Shown: piece by piece, positions 15,608-23,815 of the stretch
How positions within the stretch are numbered: the stretch's first letter is position 1
Layout of the letters: the number at the start of each line of letters is the position of its first letter
Source: a virus
Length of the DNA: 36,383 bases
Strand: one strand, 5' to 3'
Virus record (IMG/VR): IMGVR_UViG_3300037502_001927
Location: 1 to 36,383 of that record
Notes under the pieces: model-generated
Told to the model about the DNA's origin: nothing
Database searches by the model: none
Seen by the model: only the letters and a program-made list of their open reading frames with translations
Made by a program: the position numbers and the translations under genes

Positions 15608-18600
15608 ATGCTGGGCAAAAACATTGGCCGCGTGGGCCGGCCAAATATATCAAGCGATGGCCGGCGTTTGATTTCGCTCGGCCTTGATTTTACTGCCGGC
15701 ACTACTCTTGATCGACGAATCACCTTCTCCCGCACCAGCAACGCCACGCTGACGGACAGCAATGGCCGGGTTGCTTACGCGCCGCACAACCTGCTGACGA
15801 ACTCGGAAAGTTTTGAAGCAAGTGTTTGGACAAAAGTAGCCACTTGCTCCGTAGCTGCAAACTCCACAGTTGCACCTGACGGCACAACGACTGCCGACAC
15901 TTTGAGTTTTCCCGCGACGGGAGATGGCGTTTATCAGTCTGTCAGCGCAACAGTTGGAACTGTATACACCGCATCTGTTTGGTTGTGGGGAACTTCAAAC
16001 GGTACGGTGACTATTAAGTCACCCGGCGCTGGTTTGTCGCCAACAGTCGTAAATATCACGACAACACCAACACGCTTTTCAATTACCTACACGGCCACGG
16101 TTACAAGCGAGGGCATCTATATCCTGCGGGATACGGCAGGGCAGATGTCAACCGTATTTGCCTGGGGAGCCCAACTCAACGTAGCCAACGCGCCGGTCAA
16201 TCTGCTGACGTTCTCGACTTTTGGAAATGCTGTTGCGGGAAGTCCCGGCACCGCACCTACAACTTGGTCGATTTTTGGTACAGGGACGCTTGCTGTCTCA
16301 AGCCTTGACGGGACCAATAACTCTCTGTCTCTTGCGGCGGTCGGGGCACAGTACTTCTTGTTCCAGACTTTTACCGCAAATACCAACACAACGTACACAA
16401 TAAGTGCTTACGTTGAAAGCAATACAGGTCTTTCAGCAGTTCAAATATTTGCTCTTTCTGGCGCACCTTCCGGGTCTACTTCTAGCTACACAGCAAATGG
16501 AGTGACAATCAACTCCACAACGTACATTCCGGTTGCTGGAGACAGACTTGCAATTACGTTAGTTGTGGCCGGAACAGGTGGAAGTACTAATGTTCGTTTA
16601 GGGCCTGGGGCGTCTAGTGTACAAACTGGAACTGTGGCATTTTCTCGCCCGCAGATCAACACCGGCTCCACTGCTCTGCCCTATGTAGCAACGACCAGCA
16701 GCATCTATCTGCCGCCGAGCTATAACAGCACAACACCCAAAAATCTCCTTGGCTTCACGCAGGAGTTTGACAATGCGGCGTGGACGAAGAGCAACTCGTT
16801 CGTGCAGACGAACCTGCTGACTTGGAGTCAGGAATTCAATACCGCCCCATGGGCAACGGACGGTGTGAGCATAACTGCGAACACGACAGTTGCTCCAGAC
16901 AATACAACCACCGCAGACACAATAACTGTGACTGCTGCTGGAGGTTTCAAAAAGGTAATCCAGCCCTTTTCGGTTACAAACGCCGTAACCTATACTTTTT
17001 CTAGCTATGTGCAAGCTGGAACTGCTTCAAGCGCCACGCTGTATGCTGGTGGGTTTACTGTTACTTCTGCAACTATTAGTGGTCCCGGAACTTTGGGTGC
17101 AACAGGTTCTAGCGGTTTAGTAGTTACTGGACTGTCTACCTCCCAATGGACGCGAGTGTCAATTACTGTGACAGCCAATGCTTCCGGCTCACAGCAGTTT
17201 AATATCTATCCAGGCGATTGGAATACGCAAACTGTCGGGCAATCCGTTGCTGCTTGGGGCGCTCAACTAGTCCAAGGCTCCGTCCCCGGCGATTACCAAG
17301 TCACGACCTCTGCTGCTGCGGCGGTGCAGTACAGCGATCCGAACGGGACTCGGACGGCGGATAAGTTGGTTGAGGATACGGCTGCGTCTACTACGCACCG
17401 TGTATTTAATGGCAGCGCAGTCACCATCCCAACAACCGGCCCCAGCGCAAACACTATTTATGCCAAGGCTGGCGAGCGCACAGCAGTTCGGCTGACCGAC
17501 AACGATTTGGTTGGTGCAGACTTTGATCTGTTGACTGGCGCAGTGTCAAACATTGCATCCGGTGCTACGGCAACTGCAACGAGCGTCGGCGGCGGGTGGT
17601 GGAGGCTTTCCGTAGTCCGCACTTGCGCGACTGCAAACGGACGCGTGGTGCTCTATCTTTTGAGCGGCGGAACGGTGACCTACACCGGCGACGGCACCAG
17701 TGGCATTTACATCTGGGGAGCCCAGCTCAGCAACAGCGCCAGCGTGGACCCCTACGTCTACAACCCGCAAGCAGCGCCCACCAGCACGGCCTACTACGGC
17801 CCGAGGTTTGACTACAACCCGACGACTCTGGCGGCTAACGGGCTGCTGATTGAGGAGCAGCGGACGAATTTGTTGACGTATAGCGAGCAGTTTGACAATG
17901 CGGCTTGGAATAAAGGCACAGGCGGGTCAATCGCTGCAAACACGGTAGTAGCACCTGACGGCACAACGACGGCAGACGCATACACGTGGGCCACAAGCAC
18001 ATCAGCTTTTGCTTTTTTGTCGCAGGGGGGAATAAGTGGAACACCTACAAATCCACACACGTCTTCAATTTGGCTCAAGCGACCCACTGGTTCTGGCTCG
18101 CGCACGGTTAGACTTGCCGTTTCTGATATAACCACAAGTACTGGAAACTCACCTGATCTTACTGTTACAGATTCTTGGCAGCGATTTAACTTTACCCGCA
18201 CCAGTGCCACTAACACAGGTTTTGTCGGCATGGGCTTGCAAGGCGGTCTTGCAGGTACGCCTATTGCTGCTGGTGAGATTCTGGAGGTCTGGGGCGCTCA
18301 ACTAGAAGCCGGCTCCTTTGCCACCAGCTACATCGGAACAGTAGCCTCCCAAGTCACCCGAGCAGCGGACAATGCGTCGATGCTGGGGGATAACTTTGCG
18401 ACTTGGTATAACGCTACAGAAGGAACGATTTCTAGCGAGGCAAGTTGCTTTGGGCTGCGTGCTGCTGGCAACGGAGTGGTTGGTATATCTGATGGAACTA
18501 CAAACAACCGTTTTGGAATTGTCGCTGTTTCAACAAATAACGCGGTTACCAATTACATGGTGACCGGTGGTGTTGTACAAGCAGATCTTACAGTGAACAG

Positions 18601-18844
18601 TGCAGCGGCTAATAGCGCGGTATTCAAGTCCGCATTTGGTTATAAGGCAAATGACTTTGCGTCTAGCGTCAATGGTGGCGCGGCGTTAACTGACACATCC
18701 GGCAGTATTGCTACTGTGAATCGTTTGGTAATTGGTAATGTCTATGACGTTGCCGCATCAAATCAACTAAATGGTTGGGTTCGCCGCATTGCCTACTACC
18801 CCGTCAGGCTCCCGGCAGCAACTCTTCAGAGCATCACATCATGA
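15608..18844 (+). CDS. Modular head-fibre/spike-like protein
   Basis: This encodes 1078 residues. The N-terminus (GLDFTAGTTLDRRITFSRTS) is typical of phage head-spike/fibre proteins. Modules begin NLLT or NLLG (residues ~61, 198, 379, 402, 754) and most end WGAQL, with a C-terminal concanavalin-like domain from about 890 (WYNATEGTISSEAS, FASSVNGG, LNGWVRRIAYYPVRLP). One module (402 to ~566) lies inside another: NLLGFTQEFDNAAWTKSNS breaks off at 401 and appears to resume near 570 with DPNGTRTADKLVEDTA. The domains probably bind host surface glycans. The stop overlaps the next ATG. Confidence 0.82.
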   Translation: MLGKNIGRVGRPNISSDGRRLISLGLDFTAGTTLDRRITFSRTSNATLTDSNGRVAYAPHNLLTNSESFEASVWTKVATCSVAANSTVAPDGTTTADTLSFPATGDGVYQSVSATVGTVYTASVWLWGTSNGTVTIKSPGAGLSPTVVNITTTPTRFSITYTATVTSEGIYILRDTAGQMSTVFAWGAQLNVANAPVNLLTFSTFGNAVAGSPGTAPTTWSIFGTGTLAVSSLDGTNNSLSLAAVGAQYFLFQTFTANTNTTYTISAYVESNTGLSAVQIFALSGAPSGSTSSYTANGVTINSTTYIPVAGDRLAITLVVAGTGGSTNVRLGPGASSVQTGTVAFSRPQINTGSTALPYVATTSSIYLPPSYNSTTPKNLLGFTQEFDNAAWTKSNSFVQTNLLTWSQEFNTAPWATDGVSITANTTVAPDNTTTADTITVTAAGGFKKVIQPFSVTNAVTYTFSSYVQAGTASSATLYAGGFTVTSATISGPGTLGATGSSGLVVTGLSTSQWTRVSITVTANASGSQQFNIYPGDWNTQTVGQSVAAWGAQLVQGSVPGDYQVTTSAAAAVQYSDPNGTRTADKLVEDTAASTTHRVFNGSAVTIPTTGPSANTIYAKAGERTAVRLTDNDLVGADFDLLTGAVSNIASGATATATSVGGGWWRLSVVRTCATANGRVVLYLLSGGTVTYTGDGTSGIYIWGAQLSNSASVDPYVYNPQAAPTSTAYYGPRFDYNPTTLAANGLLIEEQRTNLLTYSEQFDNAAWNKGTGGSIAANTVVAPDGTTTADAYTWATSTSAFAFLSQGGISGTPTNPHTSSIWLKRPTGSGSRTVRLAVSDITTSTGNSPDLTVTDSWQRFNFTRTSATNTGFVGMGLQGGLAGTPIAAGEILEVWGAQLEAGSFATSYIGTVASQVTRAADNASMLGDNFATWYNATEGTISSEASCFGLRAAGNGVVGISDGTTNNRFGIVAVSTNNAVTNYMVTGGVVQADLTVNSAAANSAVFKSAFGYKANDFASSVNGGAALTDTSGSIATVNRLVIGNVYDVAASNQLNGWVRRIAYYPVRLPAATLQSITS
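16811..17305 (+). repeat. Nested carbohydrate-binding-like module
   Basis: The segment encodes residues ~402-566, a complete NLLTWSQEF...WGAQL module. Flanking sequence reads as two halves of another module, so this copy appears to have been inserted within it, in frame. Boundaries are approximate. Confidence 0.6.
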
Positions 18845-19320
18845 TCGACGAAACCCTAACCGAGCCCATCGTCACCGAGGGCTACTCCGACTACATGGTT
18901 GTTTTTGCTGATGAGGCGGAAGCTCTGTCAGTCCTGTACGAATTAGTACCAATCACTCATCAGCAGGTACGCAAAGATGTCGAAATAACTAATTACTTGA
19001 TCAAAGGCGATGCTGACAGCAACTTTGAGGACTACACCACGACCACGCTACAAGATGGCATGGAAGTGTTGGACTCATGGCCGATTGTGGTTGGAGCGAT
19101 TGATCCCGATGCGCCGACAACTATGCTGATCCCCAAGTACAAAGCTATTGACATGATCGGCACGATCTACGAGCCTGCGCCTGATCCGGTGCCTGAGAAC
19201 TACAAGCCGCTGCCGTACACGGGCTACCACGCCAACGTGCGCAACATCGGGCCAGCGCCTGAACTGGATGCGTTTGTGGTGACGCCATTTCCTGTAACTC
19301 CGCTGAGGGTGTGGGCATGA
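18841..19320 (+). CDS. Phage protein of unknown function after the head fibre
   Basis: This encodes 159 residues. The ATG at 18841 overlaps the fibre stop by four bases. The protein is acidic, with a likely N-terminal alpha/beta part (YSDYMVVFADEAEALSVLYE) and a proline-rich C-terminus (PAPDPVPENYKPLPYTGYHANVR, then VTPFPVTPLRVW). Similar C-termini are common in small proteins that follow fibre genes. It could be a fibre chaperone or a minor virion part, but nothing in the sequence decides this. Confidence 0.75.
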   Translation: MIDETLTEPIVTEGYSDYMVVFADEAEALSVLYELVPITHQQVRKDVEITNYLIKGDADSNFEDYTTTTLQDGMEVLDSWPIVVGAIDPDAPTTMLIPKYKAIDMIGTIYEPAPDPVPENYKPLPYTGYHANVRNIGPAPELDAFVVTPFPVTPLRVWA

Positions 19321-19583
19321 CTGACGAAGATTTCAGCCGTCTTGAAACCAAGGTAGACAAGCTCGGAGATGCCATCGGCAAGCTGATCCTCTTTGAGGAG
19401 CGCCAGGCCAACCAGGGCGAGCGCATCGGCCGGTGCGAGGCCCAGCTTGCTGCGCATGATGTCTCCATCAGCCGCGTGGACCGAAAGGTCGAGATGTGGA
19501 TCAACCGCGGCATCGGCGTATGGGGCCTGGCAGTGACGGTGTTCGCGCTGGTACAGTTCGGCAGCAAGTTGGTCGGCAAATGA
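19317..19583 (+). CDS. Coiled-coil membrane protein (XhlA-like)
   Basis: This encodes 88 residues, coupled on both sides by ATGA overlaps. Residues 5-60 form a heptad-like coiled coil (DFSRLETKVDKLGDAIGKLI, RCEAQLAAHDVSISRVDRK). Residues 63-82 form one membrane helix (INRGIGVWGLAVTVFALVQF). The layout resembles XhlA/hemolysin-type accessory lysis proteins. It lies in the neck-gene cluster, away from the holin and endolysin, so lysis is only one possibility. Confidence 0.75.
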   Translation: MTDEDFSRLETKVDKLGDAIGKLILFEERQANQGERIGRCEAQLAAHDVSISRVDRKVEMWINRGIGVWGLAVTVFALVQFGSKLVGK

Positions 19584-20020
19584 CCATCTCAGTCCAGATC
19601 GGCGACATCGGCGGCCTGATCAACAGGCTGACGGCCATCCCTGTGGGCATGGAGAAATACGTCATTCGCAATCTCTCGCAGATCGCCTACGACAACGCCG
19701 AGGCTGGAGCCGACAAGCACACCAAGACTGGAGCGCTGCGACAGTCGCTTTACAACAGGCCCATCGATGGCGGCCGAGCTGTCGGACATGACCGCAACCG
19801 GGCGCCGTATGCGGCCTTCGTTTTGCTCGGCACTAGGCCGCACACGATCAAGCCTAAGAATAAAAAGGCCCTGCGCTGGGCTGTCGGCAATCGGTTTGCC
19901 TTCGCCAAGTCCGTCAAGCATCCAGGCTACCGCGGCGACAACTACCTCCTGCGCGCGGCCACCGAAGCAGTGCGCCAATTCGACCGTATCGTCAACGACG
20001 CAATCAGGCAGCAAAGATGA
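19580..20020 (+). CDS. Tail completion/neck protein (HK97 gp10-like)
   Basis: This encodes 146 residues. The pattern IAYDNAEAGADKHTKTGALRQSL, then PYAAFVLLGTRPHTIKPKNKKAL and YRGDNYLLRAATEAVRQFDRIV matches HK97 gp10-like proteins, which close the head-tail joint. The ATG at 19580 overlaps the previous stop and is preferred to longer in-frame options that overlap the membrane-protein gene. It lies before a connector and terminator pair on the same strand. Confidence 0.85.
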   Translation: MTISVQIGDIGGLINRLTAIPVGMEKYVIRNLSQIAYDNAEAGADKHTKTGALRQSLYNRPIDGGRAVGHDRNRAPYAAFVLLGTRPHTIKPKNKKALRWAVGNRFAFAKSVKHPGYRGDNYLLRAATEAVRQFDRIVNDAIRQQR

Positions 20021-20322
20021 CCATCCTCAACTACCCAGACGCCTATCTGGCCAAGTTCTGCACCGTAGACCGCGAGACCAGGGCCTTCGCCGAGGTGGAC
20101 ATGCTCGGCACGTTTGCGGAGTCCTGGCGAAATCGGCTGGCGGTGCTGAAGTGCTACGTGCTGGCCTGCCTGGAAAACATGTCGGACCCTGAAGACCTCT
20201 TCACGGCCAAGCTGGCGGCTTACCGCAAGGAATTCGACGGCATGCTGGCCCAGGCTCGAGCGGCCACGCCGGATGCCTCGGGCAATGCGCTGATCTTCAA
20301 CGTGCCGCTGGAACGCGCATGA
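20017..20322 (+). CDS. Head-tail connector protein
   Basis: This encodes 101 helical residues (YPDAYLAKFCTVDRETRAFA, ESWRNRLAVLKCYVLACLEN, FTAKLAAYRKEFDGMLAQA). Its size, position between the gp10-like and terminator-like genes, and ATGA overlaps with both suggest a head-tail adaptor. No specific family motif is certain. Confidence 0.7.
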   Translation: MTILNYPDAYLAKFCTVDRETRAFAEVDMLGTFAESWRNRLAVLKCYVLACLENMSDPEDLFTAKLAAYRKEFDGMLAQARAATPDASGNALIFNVPLERA

Positions 20323-20681
20323 ACGCCGCCCTGGAAGCCGCCCGCGATGCCTTCGCCACCATTCCAGGCGTGGCATCGTGCAAGATCGGCTTGGAGCCGA
20401 ATATCTCGCCCGAGGATTACCCTCTGATCCGCTTGGTGCCGTTTCGGATCACGCCGGGGCGGCCGTATGGCAATCGCAGCTCGGAAACGTTCGTTTACTT
20501 CGGCGTGCCCGTGGCCACAAGCGAGGGCCTGGAATCGGTCTATGCCGAGCTGTTTGAACTTGAGGCGGCCATCCTGGCAAAGCTCAAGACTTTGCAAGGC
20601 CGCTACGTTGAGACCATCACCGACGAAGACCGTTTGGAGGCGTACAAAATTTTCTCTATTCGTTGTTTTCTCGAGGGCTAG
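20319..20681 (+). CDS. Tail terminator-like protein
   Basis: This encodes 120 residues with an alpha/beta arrangement (ALEAARDAFATIPGVASCKI, PEDYPLIRLVPFRI, SETFVYFGVPVATSEG, ESVYAELFELEAAILAKL) that fits tail terminator proteins capping the finished tail. It is the last gene of the rightward cluster. Its final 26 bases run antisense through the end of a 58-codon gene on the other strand. Confidence 0.75.
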   Translation: MNAALEAARDAFATIPGVASCKIGLEPNISPEDYPLIRLVPFRITPGRPYGNRSSETFVYFGVPVATSEGLESVYAELFELEAAILAKLKTLQGRYVETITDEDRLEAYKIFSIRCFLEG

Positions 20682-20832
20682 AGTATTCCTCTCGGTCTTC
20701 GCGCCATAGGTCAAAGCACACCGCGGCGCGCTGGCCGACGTTGCTGAAATCCTCGCGCATGGTCGGATTGGCCATGCAGCGCGCGATGAACTGGTCGCGG
20801 TCCTCTTCAGGGCCCGGCTTGGGTAAAGGCAT
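20656..20832 (-). CDS. Small conserved phage head-region protein
   Basis: This encodes 58 residues and is short enough to be missed by automated calling. It starts at the ATG at 20832, 26 bases inside the end of the Mu gpF-like gene, and stops with TAG at 20656-20658. The sequence begins MPLPKPGPEEDRDQFIARCM and contains NVGQRAAVCFDLWRED. This PLP-K/E-E/RCM/AVC-W pattern occurs in small proteins and in the N-termini of proteins next to head proteases and gpF-like genes. It fills the gap between convergent clusters. The function is unknown. Confidence 0.8.
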   Translation of the reverse strand: MPLPKPGPEEDRDQFIARCMANPTMREDFSNVGQRAAVCFDLWREDREEYSSPRENNE

Positions 20833-21928
20833 TGGCAGCTTGCTCCAGGTTGATGATTCGGTAGGCTGGATCCTTGGACTCGTTGGTCACGGCAATGGCT
20901 GATTCACCGTTCAGCACGCGCTGCAGTTTGTCGCGGCTGCCAGCGACCTGAGCGGCCACCGGCTGGCCCAGTCGGCGTAGGAAATAGCGATCTGCGTTTT
21001 CGTCTTCTGGTGGCTGGCGGCGGCCGGTCAGGTCCAGGCGCGGCGCGCTGATGCAACGGCAGAACGGATGGAATGGCGGATTCGGCGCCAATTTCTTCGG
21101 ATACACCCCAGGCCCAAGGCCGTACTGGTCGCGACCCGTGATCAACGAACAGATGCACGGATCCTTGCCCGTGCGACTGCGGCGGATCTGGACGTATTCG
21201 ACTTCCTCGTCGGCCAGCAACAGGCTCGCCTCGCGCTCTGCATAGGCCTTGTGCAACTCGGTGCGGGCGATGCGCTCTGCAAAGAACCGCACACGTTCGA
21301 AAAACGCCACTTTGAGCCGTTTTTCCAGCACGTCCCTGGCTACCCCCTCATCCAGGCCGTCCAAGGCCTCCAGAACGCCGCTATAGGCCGCGCGCAGGGC
21401 TGGAGTGGAAAGATCATCGACCTGGAGCTGGGCCAGCACTTTTGCAATCTCGCGCTCAAGCCTGTCATCGGTCAGGATAACCTCGCGCAGGTACTTCGGA
21501 AGCTCGCGGTTGCGCCTGGTGATCTGCAGCGGCTCGGCGTCTGGATCGCTGAAGTTGTAGCCCTCGAACAGCTCGAGCGCCAGGCGCCTTGCGTCTTGCA
21601 TGCCTGACACATGACGCTGCACAATGCCCTGCACGACATTGGAGACGTCCTGAGCCTCGGCGTACAGCCGGCGCGAAAGCGACACCTGGCCAACCTGAAT
21701 GGCCAGCACCGAGGCTGTGCCGACGCTTTGATCCAGCACAGCAGACAGAGCCGCGGCCATCAGGTCAGCATAAGCTCCGGTAAAGCTGTCCATGACCTGG
21801 GCAATGGCGTCGCGCGGGGCAATGCCGCGGCGCATGAGATCCATCGCGCGCTCGTAAGCCGCCAGCACCTCGGCCTCGACATCGGCGCCAAGTGAGGCCA
21901 AGAGTTTCTGTTGCTCGGTCGGCGTCAT
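20807..21928 (-). CDS. Head morphogenesis protein, Mu gpF/SPP1 gp7-like
   Basis: This encodes 373 residues. A long helical N-terminal region includes RQLYAEAQDV-like coils and LPKYLREVILTDDRLEREIAKV. The C-terminal half carries the gpF signature: FFAERIARTELHKAYAERE, then EYVQIRRSRTG and a Cys/His set (CICSLITGRD, FHPFCRC) that probably binds metal. Such proteins are minor head components injected with or organising DNA entry. The ATG overlaps the large terminase stop, so it follows packaging genes directly. Confidence 0.9.
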   Translation of the reverse strand: MTPTEQQKLLASLGADVEAEVLAAYERAMDLMRRGIAPRDAIAQVMDSFTGAYADLMAAALSAVLDQSVGTASVLAIQVGQVSLSRRLYAEAQDVSNVVQGIVQRHVSGMQDARRLALELFEGYNFSDPDAEPLQITRRNRELPKYLREVILTDDRLEREIAKVLAQLQVDDLSTPALRAAYSGVLEALDGLDEGVARDVLEKRLKVAFFERVRFFAERIARTELHKAYAEREASLLLADEEVEYVQIRRSRTGKDPCICSLITGRDQYGLGPGVYPKKLAPNPPFHPFCRCISAPRLDLTGRRQPPEDENADRYFLRRLGQPVAAQVAGSRDKLQRVLNGESAIAVTNESKDPAYRIINLEQAANAFTQAGP

Positions 21929-23160
21929 AGCCCTTGGATCTTAACCGTCGCAGCGCCTGAGTCGCGCTTGCGAATCAGGGGCGACAAGGCATAGCGCAGG
22001 GCGTCGATGCCGTGATTCCAGGCGTCTACTACGTCCGGCATGATGTCGCCGGTCAACCGGTCCACGCGGTAGCTGTAAAGCCTAGTCTCTTTGATCAGTT
22101 GATCGCACCGCGGATGGATCACGATTTCGGCGTAGCTGCGCAGGTGGGCGATGCCGTCGTTGACGCTGCCAGGCCATTTGGCCACCGACACCACCCTGGG
22201 CAAGCCATGACGTTGCAGGTAGCTGATGCTTTCAGGGCGGGCGCTGTCGGCGCGCATCGTGTGCTGCTGCACACCAGGTATGAGCCGGGTCAAAAAATCG
22301 GCTGTGGCGTCGATCTCGAGGCCTTTGGCCTGGGCTTCGTGGTCAACCCAGATCCTGGCGTCTTTGATCCAGCACCGCACCGCGGCGGTCGGGTCTTGAG
22401 CGAAACCGAAATCCAGGCCGAAGTACGGGCCGTCCCAGCCTGGGCCACCGGCCTCGAAGTCACGCACCGCCACCTTGCCGGCCAGCACCTGGGCGTCGCT
22501 CTTGGTCAGGTAGGCACCATCCCAGACATGGGCATAGGTGCCTGGATCCATCATTGCCTGCTGGCGGCGGCGCAACTCGTCCAGCTCAGACGGAAAGAAT
22601 GGATTGTCCTGCCAATTGATCTCAACTATTTTGGACCGCTCAGGCGGTCGCTTTCGAAACCGCGTGTCTACCGGGCTGCCGTCCAGGCGCGGATTCCACA
22701 GCACCCACATCTCGGCCTTGGGCTGGCGGAAAACTGTCGGCTCGAGATCCAGCCAGGCCGACTCTGGCACGTCCTCGGCTTCTTCGACGATGGTCAGGTC
22801 GATCTTGGCTGTGGACTTGACCGCCGTGATGTTGTTACGCAGGCCTCGAAACAGAAATTCCGTGCCGTTGCGACCGCGCAGGTAGTCAACGCCGACGTCG
22901 TAATGCGCTGCGAGCCACGGGTAGGCCGCGATGGCCGCCTTCAGCTCAGCGTGAAATGACTCTTTGATGCTGACCTGCAGCTCGCGCGTGCAAAGCACCC
23001 GCAGCGGCTCTATGAAGCCCCAGATGGCCGCCATGAGCGCCATGCTGAAGCTCTTGCCGCTGCCGCGACCGCCGTAGACGCCGCGGTACAGGTATGCCCC
23101 TCTGGGTTCTTTGAAGACCCCGAGGATTTTCGGCGGCAGCTCGACGCGGACCGTGGTCAT
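21925..23160 (-). CDS. terL: Terminase large subunit
   Basis: This encodes 411 residues and is the packaging motor and nuclease. Walker A is GVYGGRGSGKS at about 27-37 and Walker B is LTIVEEAED near 122-130. The C-terminal nuclease has GLDFGFAQDPTA at about 248-259, then RADSARPESISYL and DIMPDVVDAWNHGIDALRYAL, as in the Terminase_3 group. It is of normal length and all key motifs are present. It overlaps the small subunit stop (ATGA) and the gpF-like start. Whether cutting is at cos or headful pac is not shown by the sequence. Confidence 0.97.
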   Translation of the reverse strand: MTTVRVELPPKILGVFKEPRGAYLYRGVYGGRGSGKSFSMALMAAIWGFIEPLRVLCTRELQVSIKESFHAELKAAIAAYPWLAAHYDVGVDYLRGRNGTEFLFRGLRNNITAVKSTAKIDLTIVEEAEDVPESAWLDLEPTVFRQPKAEMWVLWNPRLDGSPVDTRFRKRPPERSKIVEINWQDNPFFPSELDELRRRQQAMMDPGTYAHVWDGAYLTKSDAQVLAGKVAVRDFEAGGPGWDGPYFGLDFGFAQDPTAAVRCWIKDARIWVDHEAQAKGLEIDATADFLTRLIPGVQQHTMRADSARPESISYLQRHGLPRVVSVAKWPGSVNDGIAHLRSYAEIVIHPRCDQLIKETRLYSYRVDRLTGDIMPDVVDAWNHGIDALRYALSPLIRKRDSGAATVKIQGL

Positions 23161-23582
23161 TCAGATTTTGCGATCAGCTCAATTCTGTGGACCAATGGCG
23201 ATTTATCGTCGCCGCTGATCTCGAGTTTCTCGCCATATTTCTTCGGAGCGAGTTTCGATAACAACCACTTGCGAGTATCTACTTGGAGTTTGTGCTTTTG
23301 CACAGCGGCCCAATCCTTCCGGCCATCGGGGGTTTCTCCGACATCGACGTCGGATAACTCCATGACCTCTTGAGCGATGCGCTCGACGTAATTCTCCCTC
23401 GCGCGTGCGTAGTTCTCAGCCAGCGCACTGTCCTGACTCACCCACAGCATGAAGGTGCTGTTCTTCACGCCAGCCTTCTCGCAGGCCTTCCAGCAGCTCA
23501 TGCCGACTTCCATGTTCGCCAGGACGGCATCGGCCAGCTTCGCCCGCTCCGGGCTTCCTTGCTTGGTCGGTTTGTTTGCCAT
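23157..23582 (-). CDS. terS: Terminase small subunit
   Basis: This encodes 141 residues from the ATG at 23582, which has AGGAG five bases upstream; an in-frame start at 23606 lacks this. The N-terminal region has a helix-turn-helix-like pattern (LANMEVGMSCWKACEKAG, VKNSTFMLWVSQDSALAENY). Then comes an oligomerisation helix (ARARENYVERIAQEVMELSD) and a C-terminus with KWLLSKLAPKKYGEKLEIS, typical of small terminases. It recognises the packaging site. The repeat-rich non-coding region just upstream is a candidate for that site. Confidence 0.9.
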   Translation of the reverse strand: MANKPTKQGSPERAKLADAVLANMEVGMSCWKACEKAGVKNSTFMLWVSQDSALAENYARARENYVERIAQEVMELSDVDVGETPDGRKDWAAVQKHKLQVDTRKWLLSKLAPKKYGEKLEISGDDKSPLVHRIELIAKSE

Positions 23583-23652
23583 GTTTGCTCCTATGTTAGT
23601 GACCACTCATGGTTTCAGAAACTGGTCCGGCGCTTGCCGCTGGACTCTACGC

Positions 23653-23676
23653 GTTCTACACGTCTACACGTAGAAC
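23653..23676. repeat. Inverted TCTAC/GTAGA cluster
   Basis: GTTCTAC at 23653-23659 pairs with GTAGAAC at 23670-23676 as 7-bp inverted arms; a further TCTAC lies at 23663-23667. It uses the same core as the tandem repeats at 23744-23770. Confidence 0.7.
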
Positions 23677-23698
23677 ACGTGATTTTCAAAACCCCTCC

Positions 23699-23730
23699 AT
23701 GTGCGTGCGCATGTGTGTGCGCATGTGTAT
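23699..23730. repeat. Alternating purine-pyrimidine tract with 12-bp tandem repeat
   Basis: All 32 bases alternate purine and pyrimidine, a pattern able to adopt Z-DNA under supercoiling. It contains GTGCGCATGTGT twice in tandem at 23705-23728. Whether the structure forms in vivo is unknown. Confidence 0.8.
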
Positions 23731-23743
23731 TAGTATAGACATG

Positions 23744-23770
23744 GTGTAGAACGTGTAGAACGTGTAGAAC
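23744..23770. repeat. Three tandem GTGTAGAAC repeats (iteron-like)
   Basis: Perfect 9-bp units at 23744-23752, 23753-23761 and 23762-23770. The motif also occurs inverted nearby at 23653-23661. Short tandem repeats of this kind are typical binding arrays for replication initiators or small terminases. Confidence 0.9.
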
Positions 23771-23793
23771 TCCAATGCTGACAACAACTTAGC

Positions 23794-23814
23794 ACGTGTA
23801 GAGACTCTACACGT
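23794..23814. repeat. 21-bp dyad ACGTGTAGAG-A-CTCTACACGT
   Basis: Two perfect 10-bp arms flank a single central base, immediately after the primase stop. A one-base centre fits a protein-binding dyad or cruciform better than an RNA terminator, and no U-run follows in either direction. Confidence 0.85.
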
Positions 23815-23815
23815 T

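Larger units (their letters stand above)
23607..23815. other. Repeat-rich non-coding region between terS and primase genes
   Basis: About 210 bases without a gene. It holds ten copies of the GTAGA/TCTAC pentamer within 23646-23819, three perfect tandem GTGTAGAAC repeats, a 21-bp dyad and a 32-base alternating purine-pyrimidine run. This density fits an origin, a packaging site or a regulatory hub. It is downstream of the primase-helicase gene and upstream of terS. Confidence 0.75.

Noticed and set aside
20682-20806. Intergenic terminator between convergent clusters
   Set aside because: The space is occupied by a 58-codon gene and no hairpin with a U-run was seen.
22012-22959. 315-codon open frame on + opposite the large terminase
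   Set aside because: Antisense shadow of a gene with clear Walker and nuclease motifs; long empty frames are common opposite GC-rich genes.
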